Source: Planctomycetota bacterium (GTDB lineage: Bacteria; Planctomycetota; UBA1135; GCA-002748355). Taken from it: a stretch of DNA of 64,000 nucleotides. The DNA lies in NCBI GenBank assembly GCA_020638795.1, contig JACKHW010000001.1, positions 124,001-188,000 on the forward strand. Direction: 5' to 3'. Shown here piece after piece: positions 51,801 to 59,961 of this stretch; the first letter of the stretch is position 1; every line of letters starts with the position of its first letter. The notes under the pieces are model-generated. The model was given only the letters and a program-made list of their open reading frames with translations. It was not told the origin of the DNA and did no database searches. A program made the position numbers and the translations under genes.

Positions 51801-52060
51801 AGCTCGCGGCGACGTTCGTCGTGGGTGCAGGCGAGGTGTTCCTGGAGGGTGTGCTCGATCCCGTCGCCGAACGGGCACGTCTCGAGAAGGACTTGGGAAA
51901 GCTGCGAGGTGCGGCAGACGGCCTCGCTTCTCGCCTCGAGAATCCGAGCTTCGTCGAGCGCGCTCCGCAGGAGGTCGTCGCCAAGGAACGGGCGCGCCTC
52001 CAGGAGATGCGAATGCAGGTGCAAGCTCTCGAAAACGCGATGAAAGAGCTGGTCGACTGA
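48818..52060 (+). CDS. valS: Valyl-tRNA synthetase
   Basis: Charges tRNA-Val with valine. The 1080-residue class I synthetase has PNVTGALHMGHAMD (HIGH signature variant, about residue 52), the CP1 editing domain, QLWWGHRIP, the KMSKS loop as RMSKSRGNG (about 665), the anticodon-binding domain and a C-terminal coiled coil (about 1010-1080). The editing region carries a charged helical insertion (PAKERAEAAAELARLETRRD). Start ATG 48818; the ORF extends into the previous gene and is not credible there. Downstream a ferredoxin gene follows within 15 bases. Confidence 0.97.
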   Translation: MTAELPTRYDPTTTQAPIYERWLAEDSFAAVPTDSGPSYVVMMPLPNVTGALHMGHAMDNVMQDMLTRWHRMLGDDTLWQPGTDHAGIATQSLVEQRLFDLEGKTRKDLGREGLVARIWEWKEEYQKRIIHQQQQMGCSCDWKRQRFTMDPVCTSAVREFFFRMYRDGLIYRGNRLVNWDCFLQTAVADDEVEHKKIAGKFWHLRYPVRDPQPGEPTHVIVATTRPETMLGDVAVAVHPEPAVELDRLIAAQKERIGAVPAKERAEAAAELARLETRRDSDLAQLETLVRMAQDGRSLVLPLMDREIPLILDTWAKPALGSGCVKITPAHDPNDYEVWQRHKDRIHPINILEPNGSLNANAGSYAGLDRFDARKRVVADLEKLGLLERVEEREIELGHSDRSKTPIEPWLSKQWFVRMSDVPGGIVMGAGTNNEHRAAGLAQAAIDATEETWTSPTGRQLTFWPDPRYRNSYRSWLAEKRDWCISRQLWWGHRIPIWRKAVRSDELARELDALPALDPELACLQIDLPSGERADRTSAEALPAGTEVEIQVCLREAATDALGPRLEAAGLEQDPDVLDTWFSSALWPESTLGWPDPAHAGIESGQRDLTTSLARYYPGSCLVTGRDIITLWVARMVLAGLYNLGDLPFTDVFIHATILDGNGVRMSKSRGNGIDPVDIIDRYGADAMRYVLCEMQTGLQDIRLPVQAISPFSSEGDERLVDLASAKSTSRGVYVDPENGKEFDVIGMRKDLPQAKVISDRFEVGRNFCNKLWNAVRFALLNLGEGEAFRPLQQSELAVEDRWILSRLARCTKAVDDALGRYDPSTAIGAAREFFWTEFCDWYLELLKPRMAAGGDGRAIGAQVLAFVLDQTLRLLHPFVPFITETLWEHLSARAPVRGIDAPLEHATSLIRAAWPVASDDAIDTAIEADFERAQVVVRGLRDLRAKYAVPPKKLLACSVRATGELADALERFEAHVGHLAGLETFSIGAETEKPKLAATFVVGAGEVFLEGVLDPVAERARLEKDLGKLRGAADGLASRLENPSFVERAPQEVVAKERARLQEMRMQVQALENAMKELVD

Positions 52061-52075
52061 AGTATCTTCTGGCGC

Positions 52076-52432
52076 ATGACACACGTCGTCACCGGTCGCT
52101 GCGTCGACTGCCGCTATACGGATTGCGCTGCCGTCTGCCCCGTGGATTGCTTCTACGAAGTGCAGGACCCGCGCATGCTCGTCATCGATCCTGAGACCTG
52201 CATCGATTGCGAACTCTGCGTGCCGGAGTGTCCGATCAATGCGATCTATCCCGAGGACGAACTTCCCGAGCCCTACAGTGAGTGGCTCGAGAAGAACGCC
52301 GAACTGTTCGGTGACGGCGAGCCGATCTCCGAAAAGCGCGATGCCCTCGACGGTGCGAAGACACTCGAAGAACTCCAGGCCGACGAGAAATCGCGCGGCT
52401 GGGAAGTCGACGAACCGTCGAAAGCATTCTGA
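52076..52432 (+). CDS. fdxA: Seven-iron ferredoxin (3Fe-4S/4Fe-4S)
   Basis: A 118-residue soluble ferredoxin of the FdxA type. CRYTDCAAVCPVDCF supplies the ligands of a [3Fe-4S] cluster and CIDCELCVPECP those of a [4Fe-4S] cluster. The C-terminal extension (PEPYSEWLEKNAELF...) is typical of this family. Start ATG 52076 lies 15 bases after valS, so the two are probably one transcript. Electron partner unknown. Confidence 0.93.
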   Translation: MTHVVTGRCVDCRYTDCAAVCPVDCFYEVQDPRMLVIDPETCIDCELCVPECPINAIYPEDELPEPYSEWLEKNAELFGDGEPISEKRDALDGAKTLEELQADEKSRGWEVDEPSKAF

Positions 52433-52525
52433 AGCTCGGAAGTCCGGCAACGCGTCCGACGTCCGAGGTAGGTGCTGCTGATACACTCCTGTGTCGCACT
52501 GCCTGCAATCCGAGGAGCTCTGGAC

Positions 52526-53500
52526 TTGTCGTTTTCGTCGCACCGCATCGTTCGTCTCGTCGTCCTCTTGGCGGCGACAGCACCAAGTCTATGGGCCCAG
52601 GGTGACCCCGAGCCGGGCGCGCGTGAGCAGGATGCCGGCGGAGACCCCGCCGTACGCGTCCAGGAGCCCGAAGACGTGGCTGCCGAGGAGCAGGTGCGCA
52701 ACGTTCCGGCTCAGTTGAGATCGGGGCCGCCGATCTTCGTTCGCGTGATGCAGGATCCCGTTCGCATCGCGCCGGGCGAGAACGGCCTCTTGCTCCTTCA
52801 CGTCCAGGTGCCGCAGGACGGCTCGACCCGCGTTCTTCCGGGGGGGACGTCCGAGCATTCCCCCAAACAGGGCGACTTGGCGTTGGGTCCGGCGAGTTTC
52901 GATCCGCCGCCACGCGGTGTCGCGTCGCTGCGCTCCTTTCTGGTGCGGATCCCGATCTCGGTTGCGGGTTCCGCCAAATACGGGGACCACAACGTGTCGG
53001 GCCTCTTGAAGTTGCGTGGCGTGTTCGATGCACCAACGCGGGCCGCCGGTGACGACAATCCGCAGGCTGGCGACGAAGGGCGTGAGGCGGGCATCGCCGA
53101 TGGTTCGGTGTCGGCCGCGTCTCCGATTTCACCCCCGACGACTCCATCGAACTCGAGCGACGTTCCCTGGAGCGGGCGCATCACCGTCGGCGCTCCCGTG
53201 CCGCGTCCGGTGGTCGTCAAGGGTTCCGCGGGGAGGGGAACCGAGGTCACGTCGAGCCAGACCTCTGACGTAGCGAATCCAGAAGGTGCATCGACCGGAA
53301 CGGGACCGCTCGCGTCGCAAGGCGCCGCGCCGGCCGATGTCGGCGGACGTCGTGAACGCACGGCTGGCGAACCGGGCACGCTCGATCCGGTGCTCCCCGG
53401 GAAGCCTCAGGGTTCGTCCACGATCTTCCTCGTGCTCGCCGGTGCCGGTGTGGCGCTGCTGCTCCTGTTCTTCGTTCTCCAGGGCCGCTCCAAGGCATGA
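52526..53500 (+). CDS. Secreted single-span membrane protein, unknown function
   Basis: A 324-residue protein. The start is probably TTG 52526 because GAGGAG lies just upstream and it opens a signal peptide (SFSSHRIVRLVVLLAATAPSLWAQ); GTG 52472 is possible. The middle (about 55-170) is a beta-rich domain with FVRVMQDPVRIAPGENGLLLLHVQ and GLLKLRGVFD, then a long low-complexity linker (about 175-290). A C-terminal transmembrane helix (STIFLVLAGAGVALLLLFFVL) is followed by RSKA, so the body faces the periplasm. The gene overlaps the next start (ATGA). No family recognised. Confidence 0.75.
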   Translation: MSFSSHRIVRLVVLLAATAPSLWAQGDPEPGAREQDAGGDPAVRVQEPEDVAAEEQVRNVPAQLRSGPPIFVRVMQDPVRIAPGENGLLLLHVQVPQDGSTRVLPGGTSEHSPKQGDLALGPASFDPPPRGVASLRSFLVRIPISVAGSAKYGDHNVSGLLKLRGVFDAPTRAAGDDNPQAGDEGREAGIADGSVSAASPISPPTTPSNSSDVPWSGRITVGAPVPRPVVVKGSAGRGTEVTSSQTSDVANPEGASTGTGPLASQGAAPADVGGRRERTAGEPGTLDPVLPGKPQGSSTIFLVLAGAGVALLLLFFVLQGRSKA

Positions 53501-53946
53501 ACGGCCCGTGCTACATCACGCGACGCGCCGAGATCTCGGCGGGCCACAGGCTCTTTCATCCCGAGCTCAGTGACGAGGACAACGAGCGCATCTTCCGCAA
53601 CTGCACGTGGCCCGGCGGACATGGCCACAACTACAGGCTCGAGGTCACCGTCGTCGGAGATCCCGACCCGATGACGGGAATGGTGATCAATCTCAAGGAC
53701 TTGCGCCGCGTGATGGACGAGCGCGTGGTCGCCAAGTGCGACCACCGGAACCTCAACGAGGACGTCGACTTCTTGCGCGGAATCGTGACGACGACCGAGA
53801 ACCTGTGCCGCGCGTTCTGGCGAGAACTGGAGCCGGCCATCGCGGCCTTGCCGGGCGCCGCGCGCCTCTGGCGTATCCGCATCCGAGAGACTCGCGACAA
53901 CTCGGTCGAGTACTACGGCCCCGAGGGAGCGCCTCCGAACTCCTGA
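53497..53946 (+). CDS. 6-pyruvoyl-tetrahydropterin synthase / QueD-like enzyme
   Basis: A 149-residue member of the PTPS/QueD family, which handles dihydroneopterin triphosphate in tetrahydropterin or queuosine-precursor (6-carboxytetrahydropterin) synthesis. Zinc ligands are in SAGHRL and GHGHNY, the catalytic cysteine is in NCTWPGGHGHNY, and DHRNLNED is the conserved substrate segment; KRVVAKCDH-like residues complete the site. The family's product here (QueD versus PTPS-type) cannot be settled. ATG overlaps the preceding gene (ATGA). A strong terminator follows at 53950-53992. Confidence 0.88.
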   Translation: MNGPCYITRRAEISAGHRLFHPELSDEDNERIFRNCTWPGGHGHNYRLEVTVVGDPDPMTGMVINLKDLRRVMDERVVAKCDHRNLNEDVDFLRGIVTTTENLCRAFWRELEPAIAALPGAARLWRIRIRETRDNSVEYYGPEGAPPNS

Positions 53947-53949
53947 CGG

Positions 53950-53992
53950 GGGACAGTAGCCTCGCCGATGGGGAGCGAAGGCTGTCCCTTTT
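53950..53992 (+). terminator. Rho-independent terminator after the QueD-like gene
   Basis: GGGACAG/CTGTCCC and CCTCGC/GCGAAGG (one bulged A) form a strong hairpin followed by TTTT. It starts four bases after the stop codon at 53944-53946 and ends the valS-QueD transcript. Confidence 0.8.
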
Positions 53993-54155
53993 GCGCACCG
54001 CATGCACAATGTGCAGCCCCCGCGCGAAGGGCGGCTTCGTGCATTCGGGGATCGCTTCCTCAGGTACGCGGAAAAAGGCGGGAGTCCGGCCGTGATTCGT
54101 TCGGTGGAACGGCACTTGCTCCAATGGGCACCGTGAGGCTTCCCCGGTCTCTCGA

Positions 54156-54191
54156 CTGCCAAATTGGCATATATTGCAAGCGCATTGGCAG
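54156..54191 (+). promoter_or_regulatory. Cluster of TTGGCA half-sites upstream of the sigma-70 gene
   Basis: TGCCAA-A-TTGGCA is a 6+6 bp palindrome at 54157-54169, followed by a TATATT hexamer (54170-54175, a good -10 match) and a third half-site TTGGCAG at 54185-54191 that pairs with the first CTGCCAA over 22 bases. The AT-rich core stands out in GC-rich DNA. This looks like a regulated promoter, with a repressor bound across the -10 region. Transcription would begin near 54182, about 80 bases before the gene. The rest of the 316-bp gap holds only the terminator above. Confidence 0.5.
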
Positions 54192-54262
54192 CCAGTCTTC
54201 GGCAACTCCTGCTGGCTGGTTGCGTAAGAGGGGGGCCGCGTGGTCTCGCGTGGGGAGAGGTG

Positions 54263-55492
54263 ATGCAGATGGACAAGCTCGAACAAGGTCGTCGCACTCA
54301 GTCGTGGGCAAAGTTCGCCAAGACTCTGAAGCGCGGATCCACGATCACGTGGACCGATCTCGATGCTTGGATCGACGGTGATGCCGACGCCTTCGGCAAG
54401 CAGATTCGCCGGCTCGCTAAGGTGCTCGACAAGGCGGACGTCTCGATCGCTCGCGGTGAGGATCGGTCCGAAGAATACGACGTTCCCTATGTCTTCCATC
54501 ACAGCCTACGCGGGGACGGCGCCCTCAACTACGAGCGCGAACTCGAGCAGCTACCGAGGCTCAGCCGCATCGGCGAGTTCCGGATGGCGCGTCGGTACGA
54601 GTTCTTGCGTCATCGGATGCAACTCGCATGGACTGCCGTCGGATTCGATGAGGCAGCGCTTCGGGAAGTCTTGCTTCATGGACCGGATGCCGCCGAGTGG
54701 CCGACCAAGGCCAAGCGGAGTCCAGCCAAGATGCGTCGTGCCCTCGCGCGGCTGGCCGAGGTCGAAGAGCTGCGCAACGCGTTCTTCGAGGGCAGTCTGT
54801 ATCTCGTGATGAAGGGTGTGCACAAGTACCGCAAGCTCGGGATCGACACGCTCGACCTCGTGCAAGAGGGCAACATCAGCCTGTTCCAGGCCGCCGAAGG
54901 TTTCGACTGGCGCCGCGATGTGCGCTTCAAGACCTACGCCGAGTACTGGATCAACCAGGCCTTCCTCAAAATGCTCTACAACAACGTGCGCACCGTGCGC
55001 GTGCCGGTCTGGGTGCAGAAGACCTTGAAGAAGATCAAGGATCTGCAGGCCGAGGCTGTCCACCGAACGGGACGAGAGTTGTCCCCGAGCGAGGTCGGAA
55101 AGCAGCTCGACATGTCGGCGGACAAGGTCGAGGCCCTGCTCAAGACGCAGCGCTACGCCGTGAGTCTCGATGCCGAAGTCGGTGGTGAGGATGGCGGTGC
55201 AACTGTCTCCGACCTCCTCGTCGACAGCAGCGTGCGCCCGGTGCACGAGCAGGTCGTCGACGTCGCGCTCCCCGAACGCCTTGCCGAAGTGCTCGACAGT
55301 TTGCCGGAGCGCGAACGGACGATTCTCGAGCTGCGCTTCGGACTCGGCGGCAAGGAACCGCGAACGTTGTTCGAAGTCGGGGAGATCCTCGGGGTCTCGG
55401 CGGAGCGCGTGCGCCAGTTGCAAGAAGCGGCGATTCGGCGACTCAAGCTGCCGAAGACGCGCGAGCGATTGAGTCAGTTCGTCGGCGCATGA
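54263..55492 (+). CDS. Sigma-70 family factor with unusual N-terminal domain
   Basis: A 409-residue RNA polymerase sigma factor. Region 2 (about 191-232, QEGNISLFQAAEGFDWRRDVRFKTYAEYWI), region 3 (KIKDLQAEAVHRTGRELSPSEVGKQLDM) and region 4 (about 343-404, LPERERTILELRFGLGG...FEVGEILGVSAERVRQLQEAAIRRLKL) match group 1/2 RpoD-like factors. Residues 1-110 are unlike the usual region 1.1; a region 1.2-like LSRIGEFRMARR follows at about 102-113. GGGGAGAGG lies before ATG 54263 (ATG 54269 also possible). Whether it is the housekeeping factor or a specialised one cannot be told; the length is shorter than RpoD and its own promoter looks regulated. Confidence 0.88.
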   Translation: MQMDKLEQGRRTQSWAKFAKTLKRGSTITWTDLDAWIDGDADAFGKQIRRLAKVLDKADVSIARGEDRSEEYDVPYVFHHSLRGDGALNYERELEQLPRLSRIGEFRMARRYEFLRHRMQLAWTAVGFDEAALREVLLHGPDAAEWPTKAKRSPAKMRRALARLAEVEELRNAFFEGSLYLVMKGVHKYRKLGIDTLDLVQEGNISLFQAAEGFDWRRDVRFKTYAEYWINQAFLKMLYNNVRTVRVPVWVQKTLKKIKDLQAEAVHRTGRELSPSEVGKQLDMSADKVEALLKTQRYAVSLDAEVGGEDGGATVSDLLVDSSVRPVHEQVVDVALPERLAEVLDSLPERERTILELRFGLGGKEPRTLFEVGEILGVSAERVRQLQEAAIRRLKLPKTRERLSQFVGA

Positions 55493-55587
55493 AGACCGAT
55501 GCGCGAAGTCTGACGACGGAGGCGCGGTGCGGAGGTTCGAGCAGGAGTGCTTGACCCTCCGCGTGGCGATGCCGATCGTGCATCGCC

Positions 55588-56748
55588 ATGGACTTCCGCT
55601 TCACCGAAGAACAAGACATGCTCCGCGAGACGATCCGTGATTGGACTCGCGCCGAGTTGCTTCCCCTGGCGGCGCAGATCGATCGGGATCACGCGATTCC
55701 CGACTCGATCCTCCAGCAGCTCAAAGAGCTCGGCATGTTCGGTGTGCACATGCCGGAGTCGTATGGCGGCGCCGAAATGGGGGAGCTGGGCATCTGCATC
55801 TTCATGGAGGAGATCACCCGTGGGTGCTACTCGACCGCGGTCTACTGCGGTGCCCACATGTCGATCGGGATGAACGCGATCTGGCTCGGCGGCTCCGAGG
55901 ATCTGAAGCAGCGCTACCTCCCGGCGATGTGTTCGGGAGACAAGATCGCGGCCTACGCCCTGACGGAGGCGAGCTCGGGCTCCGATGCGGCCAACATGGC
56001 GACGACCGCGACCAAGGACGGTGACGACTGGATCCTCGATGGTTCGAAGATCTGGATCACCAATGGCGACGTGGCGGACGCGCTCGTGGTCTTTGCGGCG
56101 AATGATCGCGAGAAAGGCGCGCGTGGCGGTGTGACGGCCTTCGTCGTCGATGCCGATTCCCCCGGGTTCCAGCCGGGCAAGCCCGAAGAGAAGATGGGGC
56201 AGTGTGGCAGTCGCACGGTCGAGTTGTCGTTCGACCGTGTGCGGGTTCCGGATGCGAATCGGCTCGGCGAAGTGGGCGAAGGCTTCAAGGTCGCCATGGC
56301 GACGCTCGACCGCGGACGCCTGACGCTGGGAGCCAACTGCCTCGGTTGTGCGAAGCAATGTCTCGAGGTTTCGGCCCGCTACGCGCTCGAGCGACGTGCG
56401 TTCGGCAAACCGATCGCCGAGCAGCAGGCGATCCAGCACATGCTCGCGGACATGCGGACCGAGATCTACGCGATGGAGTCGATGATCTACCGCGCAGCGT
56501 GGATGTGCGACGAAGGGATGCCTTTCTCGACCGAGTCGGCGATGGTCAAGCTCTTCGCTTCCGAGGCTCTCGATCGCATCGTCGATCGAGGTGTCCAGAT
56601 CCACGGCGGCATGGGCTACAGCCGCGAATACGCCGTGGAGCGGATGTATCGGGATTCGCGTGTCAACCGCGTCTACGAGGGGACCAGCGAGATCCAGCGC
56701 CTCGTCATTGCGCGCAGCGTTCTGAAGGAGGCCGCCGCGGCGCTCTGA
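55588..56748 (+). CDS. Acyl-CoA dehydrogenase
   Basis: A 386-residue flavoenzyme that introduces a 2,3 double bond into acyl-CoA, passing electrons to ETF. Signature segments: AYALTEASSGSDAA (FAD/substrate loop), WITNG, GERAFGKPIAEQQAIQHMLADM-like helix, and YEGTSEIQRLVIARSVL, whose glutamate (YEG) is the catalytic base in short/medium-chain members. Length is normal. Start ATG 55588. It is not adjacent to the acyl-CoA operon at 21-25 kb; no ETF gene is nearby. Confidence 0.93.
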   Translation: MDFRFTEEQDMLRETIRDWTRAELLPLAAQIDRDHAIPDSILQQLKELGMFGVHMPESYGGAEMGELGICIFMEEITRGCYSTAVYCGAHMSIGMNAIWLGGSEDLKQRYLPAMCSGDKIAAYALTEASSGSDAANMATTATKDGDDWILDGSKIWITNGDVADALVVFAANDREKGARGGVTAFVVDADSPGFQPGKPEEKMGQCGSRTVELSFDRVRVPDANRLGEVGEGFKVAMATLDRGRLTLGANCLGCAKQCLEVSARYALERRAFGKPIAEQQAIQHMLADMRTEIYAMESMIYRAAWMCDEGMPFSTESAMVKLFASEALDRIVDRGVQIHGGMGYSREYAVERMYRDSRVNRVYEGTSEIQRLVIARSVLKEAAAAL

Positions 56749-56847
56749 CAGCGCGTGGGCCAGGGGGGGTGCTCGGCACCCGCATTTGGCTCGGTCCGCC
56801 GCTGGAAGCGCGGGCGCCCGTCTGGTAAACCTCTTCGCCCGTTTTTC

Positions 56848-56879
56848 CGCCAGGGTTAGGGCGCGTCCGTACCCTGGCG
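56848..56879. repeat. Inverted repeat in the glmU leader region
   Basis: CGCCAGGGT and ACCCTGGCG form a 9-bp perfect stem around a 14-base loop, 48 bases upstream of the glmU ATG. No T-run follows in the sense direction. It could be an mRNA hairpin or a protein-binding site. Confidence 0.5.
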
Positions 56880-56926
56880 CCTTGCCGCAAGTCATTGTGG
56901 GTTCAGGTTTTCCGAGCGTTCGAGCC

Positions 56927-58282
56927 ATGTCCGACAAACCTCTGGCCGTGATCGTCCTCGCCGCTGGCAAGGGCACGCGCACGAAAGTCTCGACGCCGAA
57001 GGTTCTCCTGCCGCTCTGCGGCAGTCCGATGCTCGACTACGTGCTCGATGCTGCTGCGGCTCTCGAGCCGAGGCACACGGTCGTCGTACTGCATCACGCG
57101 AAGGACGTCATCGTGAAGGCGCTCGGTGCGCGCTTCGAACGCGAGAAGACCCTGATCGTCGACCAGGGCACGCCGAAAGGCACTGGTCACGCCGTTCGCG
57201 TTGCCCTTGCCGCGCTCGACGAGGCGATCGGCGCGCCCTTCGTCGGGGACGTGCTCGTGATTTACGGCGACACGCCGCTGATCACGCCCGAGACGCTACG
57301 TGAACTCGTCGATGCCTTGCATCGACCGGCGTCAGGAATGCAGTTCGGCAACGGGAGCCCGAAAGCCGGCGCCGGCGCGGCGTTACTCGTCAGCGACGAG
57401 ATGCCACCGGAAGGGATGGGGCGCATCCTGCGCGACGAGCAGGGCTACTTCGTCGGGATTCGCGAAGAGCGCGATTGCAGCGACGACGAACTCGACTTGA
57501 TCGAGGTCAATACGGGCTTCTGTGCGTTCCAGTCTGCCGTCTTGCGGGATGTGCTCCCCGATCTCGAGTCGTCCAACGATCAGGGTGAGTTCTATCTGAC
57601 GGACGCATTCGCACTCGTGCTCGGTCGAGAGCTCGAAGTCGAGACCGTGTTCGCTCACGATCCGGACGAAGCCGTCGGGGTCAACGACCTGCGTCAGCTC
57701 TCCGAAGCGCGTTGGTTCATGCAAGAGCGGATCCACGACACGCACATGGCACGCGGTGTCGTCATCGAGGACCCCGCGACGACCGTGATCGAGCGGGACG
57801 TCGAGATCGGCCCCGAAACGCACATCCTCCCGTTCACCGTCATCCGCAACGGGGTTCGCATCGGATCGCACTGCGAGGTTGGTCCGTTCACGCACCTGCG
57901 TGTCGGCGCAACGCTCGACGACGAGGCCGAGGTCGGCAACTTCGTGGAGATGAAGAAGAGTCGTCTCGGCCACAAGAGCAAGGCCAAGCACCTCACGTAT
58001 CTCGGCGATACGACGATCGGCAAGCGTGCGAACATCGGTGCGGGCACGATCACTGCCAACTACGACGGACGTCACAAGTACGAGACGACGATCGCCGACG
58101 GTGCGTTCATCGGATCGGGAACGATCATCGTCGCCCCGTCGAAGGTCGGTGAGGGTGCGGTCACGGGGGCTGGTGCCGTCGTGACCAAGGACGTGCCTGA
58201 AGGCGAGGTCTACGTCGGAGTCCCGGCCAGGCGCTTCGACAAGAAGCCCAAGGGTGAGCACGCTGGGGGCAACGAAGGATGA
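56927..58282 (+). CDS. glmU: Bifunctional GlmU: UDP-GlcNAc pyrophosphorylase / GlcN-1-P acetyltransferase
   Basis: Makes UDP-N-acetylglucosamine for peptidoglycan and lipopolysaccharide. The 451-residue product has the uridylyltransferase domain with LAAGKGTRTK (canonical LAAGKGTRMK with T for M) and IYGDTPLI, and the C-terminal left-handed beta-helix with hexapeptide repeats (VGNFVEMKKSRLG, NIGAGTITANYDG, IGSGTIIVAPSKV). KAKHLTYLGD carries the catalytic histidine of the acetyltransferase. Start ATG 56927. It overlaps prs (ATGA) and heads the housekeeping block. Confidence 0.95.
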   Translation: MSDKPLAVIVLAAGKGTRTKVSTPKVLLPLCGSPMLDYVLDAAAALEPRHTVVVLHHAKDVIVKALGARFEREKTLIVDQGTPKGTGHAVRVALAALDEAIGAPFVGDVLVIYGDTPLITPETLRELVDALHRPASGMQFGNGSPKAGAGAALLVSDEMPPEGMGRILRDEQGYFVGIREERDCSDDELDLIEVNTGFCAFQSAVLRDVLPDLESSNDQGEFYLTDAFALVLGRELEVETVFAHDPDEAVGVNDLRQLSEARWFMQERIHDTHMARGVVIEDPATTVIERDVEIGPETHILPFTVIRNGVRIGSHCEVGPFTHLRVGATLDDEAEVGNFVEMKKSRLGHKSKAKHLTYLGDTTIGKRANIGAGTITANYDGRHKYETTIADGAFIGSGTIIVAPSKVGEGAVTGAGAVVTKDVPEGEVYVGVPARRFDKKPKGEHAGGNEG

Positions 58283-59235
58283 GCTTCTCGCGACTTCGCG
58301 TCTTCGCCGGCAACGCGCACCGCGAACTCGCGCGCGAGATCTGTGACGAACTCGTGATCGATCTCGGCGAAGCCCTGGTGGGGCGGTTCCCCGATGGTGA
58401 GATCGACCTCAAGGTCGGCTGTGACGTGCGTGGAGCCGACTGCTTCGTCGTGCAGCCGACGTGTCCGCCGGTCAACGAGAACCTCGTCGAGCTCTGCGTC
58501 ATGATCGATTGCCTCCGTCGTGCGTCGGCGGACCGGATCACGGCGGTCGTGCCGTATTTCGGCTACGCGCGCAAGGACCGCAAGGACGAGGGGCGCGTGC
58601 CGATCACGGCGAAGCTCGTCGCCAACATGATCACGACTGCTGGCGCGGACCGCGTGCTCACGGTCGACTTGCATGCGGCGCAGATCCAGGGGTTCTTCGA
58701 TATTCCGGTCGATCACCTGTATGCGAGGCCGGCGTTCCTCGGTCCGTTGCGCCAGCTACCCGCAGGCGACATCGTGATCGTGTCGCCCGACGTCGGCGGG
58801 GTGAAGCTCTGTCGTGCCTATTCGAAGGATCTCGAAGCGAGCCTGGCCATCGTCGACAAGCGACGCGTCTCCGGGTCGGAGACCAAGGTCGAGAATCTCG
58901 TCGGCGATGTTCGTGGTAAGACCGCTCTCGTCGTCGACGACTTGATCTCGACCGGCGGATCGATCACGGACGCGGCACGCGTCGTCAAGGACAACGGCGC
59001 CGAGAGCGTCTATTTGTTGGCGACCCATGGTGTCCTGTGCGGCCCGGCGATCGAGCGCATCGACGAGGCGCCGATCGAGCGCATCTTCCTCTCCAACAGT
59101 ATTCCGATGCCCGAGGATCGTGCACCGAAGCGGCTCGAAGTCGTTTCGCTCGCGCCGATGCTCGCCAAGGCCATCGACAGTATCCATCGCAGTGAATCCG
59201 TGAGTCGCCTCTTCGAGCGCCCGACTCGCCATTGA
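58279..59235 (+). CDS. prs: Ribose-phosphate pyrophosphokinase (PRPP synthase)
   Basis: Converts ribose-5-phosphate and ATP to PRPP, feeding purine, pyrimidine, histidine and NAD synthesis. The 318-residue protein has FAGNAHRELA at the start, FPDGEIDLKV, YARKDRKDEGR, the signature DLHAAQIQGFFDIPVDHLYARP in the flexible loop region, and VVDDLISTGGSI as the PRPP-binding loop. ATG 58279 overlaps the glmU stop (ATGA). Length and residues are those of class I PRPP synthases. Confidence 0.97.
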   Translation: MSFSRLRVFAGNAHRELAREICDELVIDLGEALVGRFPDGEIDLKVGCDVRGADCFVVQPTCPPVNENLVELCVMIDCLRRASADRITAVVPYFGYARKDRKDEGRVPITAKLVANMITTAGADRVLTVDLHAAQIQGFFDIPVDHLYARPAFLGPLRQLPAGDIVIVSPDVGGVKLCRAYSKDLEASLAIVDKRRVSGSETKVENLVGDVRGKTALVVDDLISTGGSITDAARVVKDNGAESVYLLATHGVLCGPAIERIDEAPIERIFLSNSIPMPEDRAPKRLEVVSLAPMLAKAIDSIHRSESVSRLFERPTRH

Positions 59236-59259
59236 ACGTCCAATCGATCCCGAGGAATC

Positions 59260-59895
59260 ATGGAAGTAGCCAACATCAATGTCTCCGTCCGCGAGCAGCG
59301 CGGTCGCAACCGCATGCGCGTCGTGCGCATGGAAGGTGGCCTCCCGGCCGTCCTCTACGGCCGTGGCGGTGAGAACCTGTCTCTGACACTGCCGGGTCAC
59401 GAGTTCGAGAAGCTCGTTCTCTCCCACCACAAGCTGTTCGAGTTGCACTTCACGGACGGTCAGAGGGAAGAGGCCTACCTGCACGCGATGCAGTGGGACG
59501 CGATCCGCGACGAGCTCGTGCACGTCGACTTCCGTCGCATCGATCTCAAGGAGAAGATGCAGGTGCAGGTCGAGCTTCGCTTCGTCGGCAACCCCAAGGG
59601 GCTTTCGAAGAACGGTGTCTTCGATGCGCCGCTCAAGATGCTCGATGTCGAGTGCTTGCCCGCGGATCTGCCCGAGTCGATCCGTCTCAATACCAACGAC
59701 CTCGACCTCGGCGACCACGTCTACGTCAAGGACTTGACGATGCCCAAGGGCGTCACGGCGCTTACCGATCCCGAGGCGATCGTGTGCCTGGTCAAGCTTG
59801 CCGCCGGTGGCGACGCCGAAGCCGGCGAAGCTGAAGAAGGCGCCGAGCCCGAGGTCATTGGGAAGGGTGGCGATTCGGGCGACTCGGACGACTGA
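59260..59895 (+). CDS. rplY: Ribosomal protein bL25 (Ctc/general stress type)
   Basis: 5S rRNA-binding ribosomal protein of the CTC branch, 211 residues. The N-terminal L25 domain is present (RNRMRVVRMEGGLPAVLYGRGGENLS, ELHFTDGQREEAYLHAMQWD) and the C-terminal TL5/CTC domain (FVGNPKGLSKNGVFDAP, IRLNTNDLDLGDHVYVKDL). It ends in an acidic Gly/Glu-rich tail (AEAGEAEEGAEPEVIGKGGDSGDSDD), typical of long L25 forms. Start ATG 59260. Confidence 0.95.
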   Translation: MEVANINVSVREQRGRNRMRVVRMEGGLPAVLYGRGGENLSLTLPGHEFEKLVLSHHKLFELHFTDGQREEAYLHAMQWDAIRDELVHVDFRRIDLKEKMQVQVELRFVGNPKGLSKNGVFDAPLKMLDVECLPADLPESIRLNTNDLDLGDHVYVKDLTMPKGVTALTDPEAIVCLVKLAAGGDAEAGEAEEGAEPEVIGKGGDSGDSDD

Positions 59896-59961
59896 TCGCG
59901 CCTTGCGCGCGATCCGGTGTTCGCTATCCTCCTACGCCGCCTTCGAGGTCTGATCCCTTCG

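Noticed and set aside
54164..54178. TTGGCATATATTGCA as a sigma-54 promoter
   Set aside because: The -24 GG and -12 GC are two bases too close together, so the match is more likely part of the TTGGCA cluster.
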